A stretch of 64,000 nt of DNA from Pseudoalteromonas viridis (GTDB taxonomy: Bacteria > Pseudomonadota > Gammaproteobacteria > Enterobacterales > Alteromonadaceae). Shown here piece by piece: positions 1 to 9,289 of this stretch. The notes under the pieces were generated by a model, which had not been told where the DNA came from, ran no database searches, and was given only the letters and a program-made list of their open reading frames with translations. The stretch covers positions 3,977,001-4,041,000 of the forward strand of contig NZ_CP072425.1 in the NCBI RefSeq assembly GCF_017742995.1, given 5' to 3'. The translations under genes and the position numbers were made by a program. The stretch's first letter is position 1. Every line of letters begins with the position of its first letter.

Positions 1-516
1 TACATGACGCGCGATCTGACCTGAGTAAGCAACGCTTGATTTGCCTTCCTCAAAGCGGCTGATGAAGTCGTAATCCATTTCTACATCAACAACCTTGAAC
101 GTTACGTCAAAGCTTTTCTCATTTTCGCCGCTATCAGTCACAGTTACAGTCACAGTTACCGATTGTTCTTGCTCATAATCCAGGTAATGGTCAGCTTTAA
201 GCGCAAGAATGCCGCCTTCTTTTATTTCGAAACGCTCATCAGAGACTGTGATTGTGTGCTTTTCGTCGTCGCTGTCAGTCACTAATAAAGTGCCAATCTC
301 TACCGCAACCATGTTTTCAGTCACTGTGACTTCGGTTGCGTCTGCATCCTTACTCTTCAAAGTTACAGCGGTAGGCGCTGCATTCGTGGGTGTGGTTGGT
401 GTGGTCGGATCCGGGGTCTGAACATTGTTGTCATTTGAGCTTGAACCGCCACAGGCAGTCAGACCTAGAGTGGCAACTAAAATAGAAGTAGCTAGCAGAG
501 ATTTTTTGAAAATCAT
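1..516 (-). CDS. Lipoprotein, 5' part only (cadherin-like region, probable DUF4856 protein)
   Basis: The gene reads leftward off the window edge, so only the first 172 codons are present. It starts MIFKKSLLATSILVATLGLT followed by ACGGS, a lipoprotein signal with lipid-anchored Cys at residue 22. A low-complexity Asp/Pro/Thr linker (about 30-45) follows. Next comes a beta-rich stretch of about 100 residues resembling cadherin-like repeats (NAAPTAV, LLVTDSDD, VTVTVTD). The last visible residues (YDFISRFEEGKSSVAYSGQI) resemble the start of DUF4856 proteins, which are often found with imelysin-type iron-regulated proteins; that link is from memory. An outer-membrane or surface location is inferred from the lipobox. 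Confidence 0.75.
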   Translation of the reverse strand, partial: MIFKKSLLATSILVATLGLTACGGSSSNDNNVQTPDPTTPTTPTNAAPTAVTLKSKDADATEVTVTENMVAVEIGTLLVTDSDDEKHTITVSDERFEIKEGGILALKADHYLDYEQEQSVTVTVTVTDSGENEKSFDVTFKVVDVEMDYDFISRFEEGKSSVAYSGQIARHV

Positions 517-837
517 TGAGCATTCCTTAATAAAGCAATGTTAAAAATTATTCTTAGTCGCGTTAAGTATACACCGCTTTAAATAGCAATCAATTCTATT
601 TACGTTGTCAAATGCAGGATTTAGATCAAGGAATACGCAGAAATATCCGCTTTGTGATGCGCCAGGATATAGCTTACAGGAGGAAATAATTTACATAACC
701 TAATGATATATATAAATTAGATTGTATTTCAAAGGATGAGTATAAGCGGCTAGGAATAGACTATGTACAATCGAGAACGAATGGATAGTTCGAATAATTG
801 GAACTATCCATTGTGGACATTTCACCAATATGTGACT
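517..837. other. Intergenic gap with a 12-bp inverted repeat
   Basis: No coding frame of note on either strand. It holds the promoter region of the lipoprotein gene to the left. A perfect inverted repeat (AATGGATAGTTC at 780-791, GAACTATCCATT at 801-812, 9-nt loop) lies 25 nt beyond the stop of the response regulator on its left. It lacks a T-tract, so it is either a 3'-end stabilising hairpin or a weak terminator. Confidence 0.5.
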
Positions 838-1548
838 TTACTCAAGGGTTAACCAGGCATCTTTCACAAACAAATAACCTTTACGCCAAACCGTTTTAAT
901 TTTTTCTGCGCCCACGGCCGTATCCCCCAGCTTTCTGCGCAGGCATGAAACACGCACATCTACGGTACGGCTGTTAGCCTGATAATGCTGCCCGACGACC
1001 TTTTTGTAGATTTCTTCGCGACTGACGACCTCAGGCGCTCGCGAAGCCAGCAGCCACAACAACTCAAACTCATGGCTGGTTAAACTAACCGGTTGCTGGG
1101 CCAGTGACACGCTGCGCTCGTTCAGGTTCAGGTATAGCTGACCAAAGTGCAGCTCGGTTGGGCTGTCAGATCTGACCGTCAAAAGCGATGGACGCTTGCG
1201 CACTAAAGCGTCAAGCCGGGCTCGCCATAACCGGGGTTTAGCCATACTTGGAATAACATCATCAGCGCCCAGCTCCAGCATGAGACTTTGCAGGTCTTCA
1301 TTGTCCTCGTCCAGAGAAACCATCAGAGGCGCGTCGAAGCAGCTTTTGAGTGTGTTGATGGTGTCGTACTGAGCACTGGTTGCCAGCGCCTGACCAATCA
1401 CTATGCTATCTACCTGCTGAGCCGGATACCCTTTGCTGGTTGCCTCATGAATATTGATAAACCGCATGGTAAAGCCATGCTGTTGCAGTGCCTCAAAAGG
1501 TGCGATGCTGTGTCCTTTTTCATCTTGTGCGATTAATACCGTTGACAC
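838..1548 (-). CDS. OmpR-type response regulator with degenerate receiver
   Basis: 236 residues: an N-terminal receiver-like domain (about 1-115) and a C-terminal OmpR/PhoB winged helix (about 130-230; SLTSHEFELLWLLASRAPEVV, RTVDVRVSCLRRKLGD, TVWRKGYLF). The DNA-binding half is canonical. The receiver is not: the position expected for the phospho-accepting Asp falls in DSIVIGQ and is Gly52, and the acidic pair near the N terminus is QDE. The conserved Lys (Lys104, AKPRLW) remains. No histidine kinase is adjacent. It probably acts without phosphorylation or by another signal. Downstream targets cannot be read from the sequence. Confidence 0.85.
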   Translation of the reverse strand: MSTVLIAQDEKGHSIAPFEALQQHGFTMRFINIHEATSKGYPAQQVDSIVIGQALATSAQYDTINTLKSCFDAPLMVSLDEDNEDLQSLMLELGADDVIPSMAKPRLWRARLDALVRKRPSLLTVRSDSPTELHFGQLYLNLNERSVSLAQQPVSLTSHEFELLWLLASRAPEVVSREEIYKKVVGQHYQANSRTVDVRVSCLRRKLGDTAVGAEKIKTVWRKGYLFVKDAWLTLE

Positions 1549-1609
1549 GAAAAAGCCTCGTTCGAACTATTTATGCGGCTAGTCTAGTGGACTTAGCTGA
1601 ACAAACGCT

Positions 1610-2500
1610 TTACGCGGCAAACAAACGTGCGGCAACCCGAAATAAAGCACTGACCACCGGGTCCTGCAGGCGCTTTCTCTTACATACCAGGCCAATTTCT
1701 ATTTCTTCGCTTTGCAATCCCAGTGTCTGTACCTGGTTTCTAAAAGGGCTTTGCTCTAACACCACTTCAGGGACGTAGGCAACACCAAAACCCAAACTGG
1801 TCAGCGCCACCATGGCTTCATGACCCGACACATGCGCATAGATTTTGGGTTGCAGTGCTTTTTTCTTGAAAAACACATCCAGGCGCTCCTTCAGAACACC
1901 ATGTTCCGGCACAATAAAAGGCACCTGGTGCCAGGGCAGCTCACCGCGATGCTGCGCCAGTAAATCACTCAACGGGCATTTCATCGTCGGGGCAATAAAC
2001 AGCAGCCTTGAGCGGCCAATGCTGAGATACTCCAGACCCTGTGGCAAGTTGCGAGGCCGGACGGCCACGGCTACATCAACCACCTCTCCTTGTACCTGTG
2101 CGATAGAGTTGGCCGGATCGCCGGTCAATAAGTTCAGTTCAACCTGCGGAAAGTCCTGACGATACCGTGCAAACAGGTCGTAAATAAAACTATAGGAAGC
2201 GGTGACAGAGCAAAACAGGCTCAGCTCGCCGCTCAGTGGCTTGTCTTCATCCAGGCACTCGCTTTTAAATTGACGCCAGCTTGCCAGCGTCGCCTGTGCA
2301 TACTGAATAAACGCCTGCCCTTGTGGTGTCAGAGCAACACTGCGATTATCACGAATAAATAGCGGCGCCCCGACTTCTTCTTCCAGCTGCTTGATCTGAC
2401 GGCTTAGCGTTGGCGGGCTGATGTAGCAGCGCTCACTGGCGCGAGAAAAATGCAGCGTGTCCGCCAGCGCTAAGAAGTACTTTAGTTGTTTGTGGTCCAT
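1610..2500 (-). CDS. ilvY: IlvY, LysR-type activator of ilvC
   Basis: 296 residues, the usual IlvY length. An N-terminal LysR winged helix (about 1-60; HFSRASERCYISPPTLSRQI) is followed by a periplasmic-binding-like effector domain. It is transcribed divergently from ilvC with a 127-bp gap, the arrangement known in enterobacteria. There IlvY activates ilvC when acetolactate or acetohydroxybutyrate accumulates and represses itself. The gap carries a 23-bp palindrome close to the ilvY start that fits an operator. Identification rests on the HTH sequence plus this neighbour. Confidence 0.92.
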   Translation of the reverse strand: MDHKQLKYFLALADTLHFSRASERCYISPPTLSRQIKQLEEEVGAPLFIRDNRSVALTPQGQAFIQYAQATLASWRQFKSECLDEDKPLSGELSLFCSVTASYSFIYDLFARYRQDFPQVELNLLTGDPANSIAQVQGEVVDVAVAVRPRNLPQGLEYLSIGRSRLLFIAPTMKCPLSDLLAQHRGELPWHQVPFIVPEHGVLKERLDVFFKKKALQPKIYAHVSGHEAMVALTSLGFGVAYVPEVVLEQSPFRNQVQTLGLQSEEIEIGLVCKRKRLQDPVVSALFRVAARLFAA

Positions 2501-2516
2501 CTTGTTAGTTACTCAG

Positions 2517-2539
2517 TGTATTTCATAATGTGAAATACA
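2517..2539. promoter_or_regulatory. Candidate IlvY operator
   Basis: Perfect inverted repeat TGTATTTCA - TAATG - TGAAATACA, 9-bp arms and 5-bp centre, in the ilvY-ilvC intergenic region. LysR regulators bind interrupted dyads near the start of their own gene. The assignment to IlvY is inferred from position. Confidence 0.65.
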
Positions 2540-2627
2540 ATAGTTTAAATATATCATTTTACGCAACTTAAACTTATCACTAGTCTAGAACCTATCTCTT
2601 ATTCAGACCAATCAGACAGGATAAATC

Positions 2628-4100
2628 ATGGCGAACTATTTCAACTCATTGCCGCTGCGCGAGCAACTGGCTCAGCTGGCTCAGTGCCACTTCATGGACC
2701 CTAAAGAATTTGCAGACGGTGTTAACGTCCTGCGTGGTAAAAAGCTGGTGATCATCGGCTGTGGTGCTCAGGGTCTGAACCAGGGCCTGAACTTACGTGA
2801 TTCTGGCCTGGATGTGAGCTATGCGCTGCGTCAGTCCGCCATTGATGAGCAACGCCAATCATTTGTGAATGCCAGCGACAATGGCTTTGCAGTGGGCACC
2901 TATGAGACCCTGATCCCACAGGCTGATCTGGTGCTAAACCTGACCCCGGATAAACAGCACTCGGCGGTGGTTGAAGCGGTCATGCCGCTCATGAAACAAG
3001 GCGCGACACTGGCTTATTCACACGGCTTCAATATTGTTGAAGAAGGCATGCAGGTACGCGAGGACATTACCGTCATCATGGTTGCCCCTAAGTGCCCAGG
3101 CACTGAGGTGCGTGAAGAATACAAACGCGGTTTTGGCGTGCCAACTCTGATTGCAGTGCACCCGGAAAATGATCCACAAGGCCATGGTCTTGCACAAGCA
3201 AAAGCTTATGCCGCAGGCACGGGTGGCCACCGAGCCGGAGTACTTCATTCTTCATTCATCGCCGAAGTTAAATCTGACCTTATGGGTGAGCAGACCATAC
3301 TGTGCGGCATGTTACAAACCGGCTCATTACTGTGCTTTGATAAAATGGTCGAACAAGGTATAGAGCCGGGTTATGCCTCTAAACTTATCCAATATGGCTG
3401 GGAAGTGATCACCGAAGCGCTCAAACACGGTGGTATCACCAATATGATGGACCGCCTGTCTAACCCGGCAAAAATCAAGGCATTTGAATTGAGCGAAGAG
3501 CTCAAGACCATCATGCGTCCGCTCTACAACAAGCATATGGATGACATCATCAGTGGCGAGTTTTCACAGGGCATGATGGCAGACTGGCATGAAGATGATG
3601 CTAAGTTACTTAGCTGGCGCGGCGAAACCGCTGAAACAGCGTTTGAAAAACAGGCCAACTGTGAGCAAGAGATTGCCGAGCAGGAATTTTTTGACAACGG
3701 CATTTTGATGGTTGCCATGGTCAAAGCAGGTGTTGAGCTGGCATTTGAAACCATGACCGCCGCGGGCATCATCGAAGAATCCGCCTACTATGAGTCTTTG
3801 CATGAAACACCTTTGATTGCCAATACCATAGCACGTAAAAAGCTATTTGAAATGAACCGCACTATTTCAGACACGGCGGAATACGGCTGCTACTTGTATA
3901 ACCATGCCTGTTTGCCGTTACTTAAGCCATTTATGGAGAAAATCGGTACAGATGTCATCGGTAAAGGGTTACCGGACAGCTCTAATGAAGTAGATAACCG
4001 GGCACTGATCAACGTCAATGCCGCTATCCGTAATCACCCGGTTGAAGTGGTTGGCAATACCCTGCGCGGTTATATGTCTGCCATGAAGAAAATTATCTAA
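2628..4100 (+). CDS. ilvC: Ketol-acid reductoisomerase (class II)
   Basis: 490 residues, the long class II form typical of gammaproteobacteria. It converts 2-acetolactate or 2-aceto-2-hydroxybutyrate with NADPH and Mg2+ to the dihydroxy acids of valine and isoleucine synthesis. The Rossmann motif GCGAQG lies at about 44-49, followed by the NADPH-selecting Arg/Ser loop ([13 protein letters not shown]). The remainder is the duplicated all-helical catalytic domain with acidic metal ligands. An AGGAT ribosome site precedes the ATG. It stands alone, not in an ilvGMEDA operon, and is followed by a strong terminator. Confidence 0.97.
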   Translation: MANYFNSLPLREQLAQLAQCHFMDPKEFADGVNVLRGKKLVIIGCGAQGLNQGLNLRDSGLDVSYALRQSAIDEQRQSFVNASDNGFAVGTYETLIPQADLVLNLTPDKQHSAVVEAVMPLMKQGATLAYSHGFNIVEEGMQVREDITVIMVAPKCPGTEVREEYKRGFGVPTLIAVHPENDPQGHGLAQAKAYAAGTGGHRAGVLHSSFIAEVKSDLMGEQTILCGMLQTGSLLCFDKMVEQGIEPGYASKLIQYGWEVITEALKHGGITNMMDRLSNPAKIKAFELSEELKTIMRPLYNKHMDDIISGEFSQGMMADWHEDDAKLLSWRGETAETAFEKQANCEQEIAEQEFFDNGILMVAMVKAGVELAFETMTAAGIIEESAYYESLHETPLIANTIARKKLFEMNRTISDTAEYGCYLYNHACLPLLKPFMEKIGTDVIGKGLPDSSNEVDNRALINVNAAIRNHPVEVVGNTLRGYMSAMKKII

Positions 4101-4185
4101 GCAATTGAAAATTAGCAGGATAGCGCAGTTAAGCACTCACTATCCTCGCTCCTTTGCCATTTTAGTTCGCTTGTTAGAAACCAAG

Positions 4186-4213
4186 GCCCACCTGCTATGC
4201 AGTGGGCTTTTTT
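4186..4213 (+). terminator. Rho-independent terminator of ilvC
   Basis: GCCCA and TGGGC arms with an inner CTGC/GCAG stem (TAT loop), followed by a run of T. Confidence 0.85.
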
Positions 4214-4310
4214 ACTATTAAAAACATGACACTATTATGACAGTGACTTTATACCTATAGGTGTTAATTATTGACCATGCTAAAATTATGACACACGGGA
4301 TTTAGAAGTA

Positions 4311-6227
4311 GTGAGTTTAATGCATAACACTGGTTTAACAATTACACAACGAATTACTCTACTGGGCAGTCTAATCGCTGTTGTTGTCGCTTGTCTGATC
4401 GGCTTTATTTCAACCTATCAGGCTAAGTCTATGATCGAAACCCGCATGCTGGGCTCTGAATTGCCCAGCAAGGTTGAGAGCATCAACAAATCGATTAGCC
4501 AGCAAATTGGCCAGTTAAAGAGTGCTGCAAAACAGCTTTCGAGCAACCAATTTCTGCTTGATGCGGTCAACCAAGGTCAGCTGGATGAGCAGGTATTGCT
4601 TAGCGAGCTGACACGCGTGCAAAATCAATACGCCCTGGTTACCGCCTCCTGGGCAAACAGAGAGACACGACAATACTGGAACCAAAACGGGTTCCTGCGC
4701 GTGCTCAATCAACAACAGGATGGCTGGTTTTTCCAGTTCACGAAAAGTCCTGAAGAATACTCAATCAGCATCTATCAGGAAGCACCTGGCGATGTGAAAA
4801 TGTTCGTCAATCATCAACAAACGAATGGCATTGGTTTAGCGGGTCTGGCGAAAAGTATTGATGCCATGCAAACCATGCTGGCCAATATGACCATTGAGCA
4901 AAGCGGCTTTGTCTTCGTCGTTGAGAAGGCACAGGGGGTTGTTCAACTTCACCCTGATGCAAATAAAGTGGCAAAAACAAAACTGCTTGATTTATATGGC
5001 ACACAAGCGGCCGGCCAGCTGCGCAATAGCCGCGATTTCGTTGTTCTGGACCTTGAAGCCGACGGCATCCCCTCTTTGGTGGCCGCCAGCCCGATTGCTG
5101 GCACCGATCTGCTGGTCATTGCACAAGTTCCTAAGGCGGAAGTATTCGCCCAGGTTTCTGCTTTGCAATGGCAAATCGTGATCTGGTCATTGGCTGTCGT
5201 AGCGGTTGTGTGTATTGCCAGTATGATTATGGCACGCAGCCTCAGTGCACCTTTACTGAAAATGGCTGATGTGTTTCGCCAGCTGGGCAGTGGCGACGCA
5301 AAACTCAATTACCGGGTGCCCGATGCGGAGCAACCTGAGTTACAGGCGCTGGGTCAGGGCTTTAATCAGTTCATCGAAAAAATAGAAGCCGCTATTTGTA
5401 ATGTTGCCAAAGAAAGTAGCGACATACGTGTTGCCAGCGAGCATGTCTTTGCACAGGCAAAGAAGAACTCATCGTCACTGGATGAGCAAAAATCTCAGAC
5501 GCTCTCTGTGGCCGCAGCGATAAACCAGATGGCTGCGACAGTGCAGGAGATTGCCGGGAGTGCCAATAATACTGCCAAGCTCACCGACGAGAGCCGCGAG
5601 CACACCAAACACAGCCACAGCTGCGTGCAGCAAAGCCAGTCAACGCTACATCAGCTGGCATTAGATATTCAGCAAATGGCAGATCAGGTGGCCACTTTAG
5701 CCAGTAAAACTCAGTCCATCGCCAGCATTTTAGATGTGATCCGAGGGATTTCTGAGCAAACCAATCTGTTAGCACTCAACGCCGCCATTGAATCAGCTCG
5801 CGCAGGTGAACATGGTCGCGGCTTTGCCGTGGTTGCCGACGAAGTCAGAGCACTGGCAAGCAGGACCTCTCAGTCAACGGACGAAATTCAAGCGACTATT
5901 CAGGAGCTTACCGCAGCATCGGATTCCATTGTGACACAAATAGCACAGTCATCCGATCAGGCGCAACAGAGTGTCACTAATATGCAAACGTCTGTGGAGT
6001 TGATGAACACCATCACAGAAACCGCCGATCAAATTAATGATATGACGACCTTGATTGCCACAGCCACTGAACAGCAAAGTAACGTGGTGGCCGATGTGGG
6101 ACGCAGTATTGAGCAGATCAGCGTGATCAGTGACGCCGTTATGAGTGAACAACTTGACACAGAGCAGGCAATTCAGCAGCTGGCTAATTCAGCCAAAGCG
6201 CTCGACAAACTGGTTGCCAGCTTCTAA
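4311..6227 (+). CDS. Methyl-accepting chemotaxis protein
   Basis: 638 residues. A first membrane helix (about 15-35), a periplasmic sensor of about 245 residues with Cache-like features, and a second membrane helix (about 282-305) are followed by a HAMP domain and a long cytoplasmic signalling domain. The conserved hairpin tip is clear ([35 protein letters not shown]). No C-terminal CheR-binding pentapeptide is present. The ligand cannot be told from sequence. The start may be GTG at 4311 or ATG at 4320; neither has a strong ribosome site. Transcribed alone, with a hairpin after the stop. Confidence 0.93.
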   Translation: MSLMHNTGLTITQRITLLGSLIAVVVACLIGFISTYQAKSMIETRMLGSELPSKVESINKSISQQIGQLKSAAKQLSSNQFLLDAVNQGQLDEQVLLSELTRVQNQYALVTASWANRETRQYWNQNGFLRVLNQQQDGWFFQFTKSPEEYSISIYQEAPGDVKMFVNHQQTNGIGLAGLAKSIDAMQTMLANMTIEQSGFVFVVEKAQGVVQLHPDANKVAKTKLLDLYGTQAAGQLRNSRDFVVLDLEADGIPSLVAASPIAGTDLLVIAQVPKAEVFAQVSALQWQIVIWSLAVVAVVCIASMIMARSLSAPLLKMADVFRQLGSGDAKLNYRVPDAEQPELQALGQGFNQFIEKIEAAICNVAKESSDIRVASEHVFAQAKKNSSSLDEQKSQTLSVAAAINQMAATVQEIAGSANNTAKLTDESREHTKHSHSCVQQSQSTLHQLALDIQQMADQVATLASKTQSIASILDVIRGISEQTNLLALNAAIESARAGEHGRGFAVVADEVRALASRTSQSTDEIQATIQELTAASDSIVTQIAQSSDQAQQSVTNMQTSVELMNTITETADQINDMTTLIATATEQQSNVVADVGRSIEQISVISDAVMSEQLDTEQAIQQLANSAKALDKLVASF

Positions 6228-6236
6228 CCTACACGG

Positions 6237-6262
6237 GCGGCCACTTGTGTGTGGCCGCTTAC
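6237..6262 (+). terminator. Probable terminator of the chemotaxis receptor gene
   Basis: GCGGCCAC - TTGTGT - GTGGCCGC, perfect 8-bp stem. The trailing T-run is short and interrupted, so efficiency is uncertain. Confidence 0.6.
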
Positions 6263-6428
6263 TTTGATATTTAAATCAGCCTGATACGCTCCTCCTGCCG
6301 CCCTGCTCGCCAAGCTTTCTGACCTACCTCAGCAAACGTTGATTGCAACGGATTGTAACAATTTTTGCTTCCTTAACTGGCCAAAATAGCTACACTGAAA
6401 GAAAGCTGTAAAATTCAGGAACGCCCTT

Positions 6429-7634
6429 ATGTTAGCCTATGCTCGTTTTGCCCGACGCTATCTCTGCCCATTGCTGGCCATCTCAACCTTGTTACTCAGC
6501 GGCTGTGAATCCACCAAGGTAGAACCACAAGTTAACATGTTATTGTTGGATAATGTCCCTTTCAGCCAGCATAGCGTTGAAACACAAGACGAAATTTTTG
6601 CGCTGGATGCCAATATTCGGGCGACACTTGACCGCTATCTGGACCGGCACAACGGCTCCAATATTAAAGTCGCCGAACAGCTACTCCAGTTTCTGGTCGA
6701 AAATGGCGATTCGAGCCTGTCTTATATGCGAGGTGCCAACCTCAGTGCCGCTGCGGCATTTTATGACCTCAATGCCAATTGTCTGTCACTGTCGATCCTC
6801 GCTTATAGTTTATCGGACTATCTCGGTTTTAAAGGTCAATTTCAGCGTGTACATATTCCAGAATACTGGGCACAAACCAAAGGCTACAGCCTGCTGACCG
6901 GACATGTGAACCTGGTGGTGACTCAGACCAATTCCGGTGCCCGCAAAAACAGTGATAATCGCGAGGTGCTATATACCCGCCCGGCACGGGTTGTCATTGA
7001 CTTTGACCCCAACAGTCGGCAGCAGAAGTTCGCCACCTCTAAGATCAGCAAAGAGCGCATCACCGCCATGTTTTACAGTAACAAAGGTGCGATGCATATG
7101 ATCAATCAGGAAATGGATATGGCCTACAGTTACTTCAGGGCAGCCATAGACATTGATCCGCTCTACTCTGCAGCCTGGGGTAACCTGGCAGTCCTCTATC
7201 GTATTAACGATCACACTCAGCAGGCCGAATCACTGTATCAGCAGGCACTATTGATAAACGATGAAAACAAAACAGCGCTTGGCAATCTGGCGCTGCTCTA
7301 TGAATTAACAGATCGGCCCGAAAAGGCTGAGGAGATCAGAACGCAACTTCATGCCCTGCGCAAAGACAACCCCTACTATCAAATTGCGCTCGGGGATGAG
7401 GCGTTTGAAAATGAAAACTATGATAAAGCATTGAAGCATTATCGCAGTGCGAACAAGTTATCAGCGTCGATCCATGAGGGTTATTTTGGCCTCGCTAAAG
7501 TCTACTATGTCCGGGGCGACCTGGAGCTGAGCAGAACGTTTCTTAATCGGGCACTGAGTCACGCAAGCTTCACCCATGATAAAAAGCGTTACCGTAACAA
7601 ACTGGAGTGGCTCAGTGCCGTGGCTAAGAATTAG
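6429..7634 (+). CDS. Transglutaminase-like TPR lipoprotein
   Basis: 401 residues. The signal peptide ends in the lipobox LLSGC (Cys26). A papain/transglutaminase-like segment (about 60-200) has Cys118 (NANCLSLSILAY), His159 (LLTGHVNLVV) and Asp191 (RVVIDFDP), in the right order and spacing for a catalytic triad. The C-terminal half (about 205-395) is a run of tetratricopeptide repeats (AWGNLAVLYRINDHTQQAE, ALGNLALLYELTDRPEKAEE). The substrate is unknown; an envelope peptidase or scaffold role is inferred. The last codons overlap the start of a secreted M28 peptidase, suggesting translational coupling. Confidence 0.8.
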   Translation: MLAYARFARRYLCPLLAISTLLLSGCESTKVEPQVNMLLLDNVPFSQHSVETQDEIFALDANIRATLDRYLDRHNGSNIKVAEQLLQFLVENGDSSLSYMRGANLSAAAAFYDLNANCLSLSILAYSLSDYLGFKGQFQRVHIPEYWAQTKGYSLLTGHVNLVVTQTNSGARKNSDNREVLYTRPARVVIDFDPNSRQQKFATSKISKERITAMFYSNKGAMHMINQEMDMAYSYFRAAIDIDPLYSAAWGNLAVLYRINDHTQQAESLYQQALLINDENKTALGNLALLYELTDRPEKAEEIRTQLHALRKDNPYYQIALGDEAFENENYDKALKHYRSANKLSASIHEGYFGLAKVYYVRGDLELSRTFLNRALSHASFTHDKKRYRNKLEWLSAVAKN

Positions 7635-8505
7635 CCTGCTGTGGCTGTGTTTTATAACCACTGTCGCACAGGCTGGCACGCAACTGGCGACCGACCTTAA
7701 AGTCCTGACCAGTCCGGAACATGCCGGCAGAGGCTCTGGTGATGTAGAGAAGAACGCGAGTGCACGTTACATTCACGCACGCTTTACTGAGGCTGGCCTT
7801 GAGACTTACTATCAGTCTTTTCGCTTTCGTCAGGGCCTGGGTAAACTGGGGTATGGCCACAATGTTGTCGCCACTTTGCCCTGTAATGCGCACGTCTGTG
7901 ACAAGTCGCTGGTGATCAGCGCTCATTACGACCACCTTGGCAGCCGGGGATCACGTTACTATCCAGGCGCCAACGACAATGCCTCAGGCGTGGTCGTCAT
8001 GCTGGATATCGCACAGCGCCTGGCCGCGCAACAGCGACATCGTGAAATCGTCTTTGTGGCCACCGATGCAGAAGAGAAAGGCCTGTATGGAGCTCACTTT
8101 TTCGCTGCCACACTCAACCCTGAGCGGGTTGCACTGAACATCAACCTGGATATGCTCGCAGTAAGCGGAAAAAACCGGCTCTATGTGCTAGCCTCCAAGC
8201 AGGCGAGTGACCTTACTCAGGCCATTGCACCTGCATTTGACAACCAGATCCGTGCCTTTATCTACACTTCGCCCGCCAGTATGGCACGTCGTTTAGACAC
8301 CCCCAGAGTAGACTGGCTGAGGGCAAGTGACCATTATGCTTTTCATAAAGTCGGGATCCCGTTTGCCTATTTTGGTATCGGGATTGACCCCAACCATCAC
8401 ACCCATAAAGATCAATTTGAGCAAGTCGACCTACCCAAACTCGCTCAGGTTTCAGGGCATATTAACGCTTTTATATCCGCATTATCAGTAGCCGCAGCGC
8501 CCTGA
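7615..8505 (+). CDS. Secreted M28-family zinc aminopeptidase
   Basis: A GTG start at 7615 gives a clean signal peptide (PWLRISLLWLCFITTVAQA) and has GGAG 7 nt upstream. An ATG at 7576 would add 13 residues and spoil the signal, so I prefer 7615. The mature part is an M28 peptidase with paired zinc ligands (SAHYDHLG, GANDNASG, TDAEEKG with its Glu pair, NLDM, and a late His in HHTHKD). It should remove N-terminal residues from peptides in the periplasm or outside. It overlaps the TPR lipoprotein gene by 20 nt and the convergent GIY-YIG gene by 61 nt. Confidence 0.88.
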   Translation: MPWLRISLLWLCFITTVAQAGTQLATDLKVLTSPEHAGRGSGDVEKNASARYIHARFTEAGLETYYQSFRFRQGLGKLGYGHNVVATLPCNAHVCDKSLVISAHYDHLGSRGSRYYPGANDNASGVVVMLDIAQRLAAQQRHREIVFVATDAEEKGLYGAHFFAATLNPERVALNINLDMLAVSGKNRLYVLASKQASDLTQAIAPAFDNQIRAFIYTSPASMARRLDTPRVDWLRASDHYAFHKVGIPFAYFGIGIDPNHHTHKDQFEQVDLPKLAQVSGHINAFISALSVAAAP

Positions 8506-8753
8506 ACCAAAGCAACTTTACGCGACTTAGATAAGCGTTTAAAGCGCCACTCTAACCGAGCTGCCGTGCGTTTATCTCCCACAGCAAGGCTATAGACGAG
8601 CTTGAGCGGACCCTTGCCGCGCAAATTTTTGGCCCCTTTGCCGGCGGTATGATCTGCGAAACGACGCGCGACATCATTGGTGATCCCGGTATACCAATGA
8701 CCAAATCGGTTTTCTATTATGTACAGGTGCCAGGATTGCTCAGTTTTACTCAT
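8445..8753 (-). CDS. GIY-YIG nuclease family protein (UPF0213/YhbQ type)
   Basis: 102 residues, the full length of this stand-alone GIY-YIG family. The signature is LYIIENRFGHWYTGITNDV with the following Arg (VARRFADH) and a late Glu (AARLEWRFKRL). Members have been linked to DNA damage responses in E. coli, but the physiological substrate here is unknown. Its 3' end overlaps the 3' end of the convergent M28 peptidase gene by 61 nt. Confidence 0.87.
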   Translation of the reverse strand: MSKTEQSWHLYIIENRFGHWYTGITNDVARRFADHTAGKGAKNLRGKGPLKLVYSLAVGDKRTAARLEWRFKRLSKSRKVALVQGAAATDNADIKALICPET

Positions 8754-8883
8754 CGCTTTGACTACTCACTACAATGGATGGAACTATTTTACTGATGAAC
8801 TGTCGAAACTTACCAATAATTCTACTTTACCTTCTTTATCCATTCTGTATCATTCATACAACCAAAAATAAGGATACACATAC

Positions 8884-9243
8884 ATGCAGTTAAAAAAGCG
8901 CCTTTTTGTTTGGCTTAGTATTATTCTTGCGACGACATTACTGTCTGCCTGTTCCAGCTGGGTATACCGGATAAATGTGCCTCAGGGTAACTTCCTGGAG
9001 CAATCCGATGTCGATAAGCTCAGAATTGCTATGACAAAAGAGCAAGTTTTATATGTATTGGGCACGCCTGTAGCTAAAGACGCGTTTAACAGCGAAATCT
9101 GGCATTACTCTTATGTGTTCAATCTGGGCCGAGACTCAGAGCAACGCCGGGAATTGGTGGTTTATTTCAAAGAAGATACACTGAATGATATTTCAGGAGA
9201 CTTTGATAAGCCGGCAGAATTCAACACCCCACTGAGTGAATAA
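8884..9243 (+). CDS. bamE: BamE, outer-membrane assembly lipoprotein
   Basis: 119 residues with signal peptide and lipobox (LLSAC, Cys at about 23), then the compact SmpA/OmlA fold. Typical BamE segments are INVPQGNFLEQSDVDKLR, MTKEQVLYVLGTPVAKD and WHYSYVF. It is a lipoprotein subunit of the BamABCDE machine that inserts beta-barrel proteins into the outer membrane. BamC is also encoded in this window, about 4 kb away. A single gene with a terminator right behind it. Confidence 0.95.
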   Translation: MQLKKRLFVWLSIILATTLLSACSSWVYRINVPQGNFLEQSDVDKLRIAMTKEQVLYVLGTPVAKDAFNSEIWHYSYVFNLGRDSEQRRELVVYFKEDTLNDISGDFDKPAEFNTPLSE

Positions 9244-9262
9244 AAAGCAATACCCGACTCAT

Positions 9263-9289
9263 AAAAGCAGAGCCAAAGCTCTGCTTTTT
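9263..9289. terminator. Bidirectional terminator between bamE and the ankyrin gene
   Basis: AAAAGCAGAGC - CAAA - GCTCTGCTTTT, perfect 11-bp stem flanked by A and T runs, so it can serve both convergent genes. Its right edge touches the stop codon of the minus-strand gene. Confidence 0.88.
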
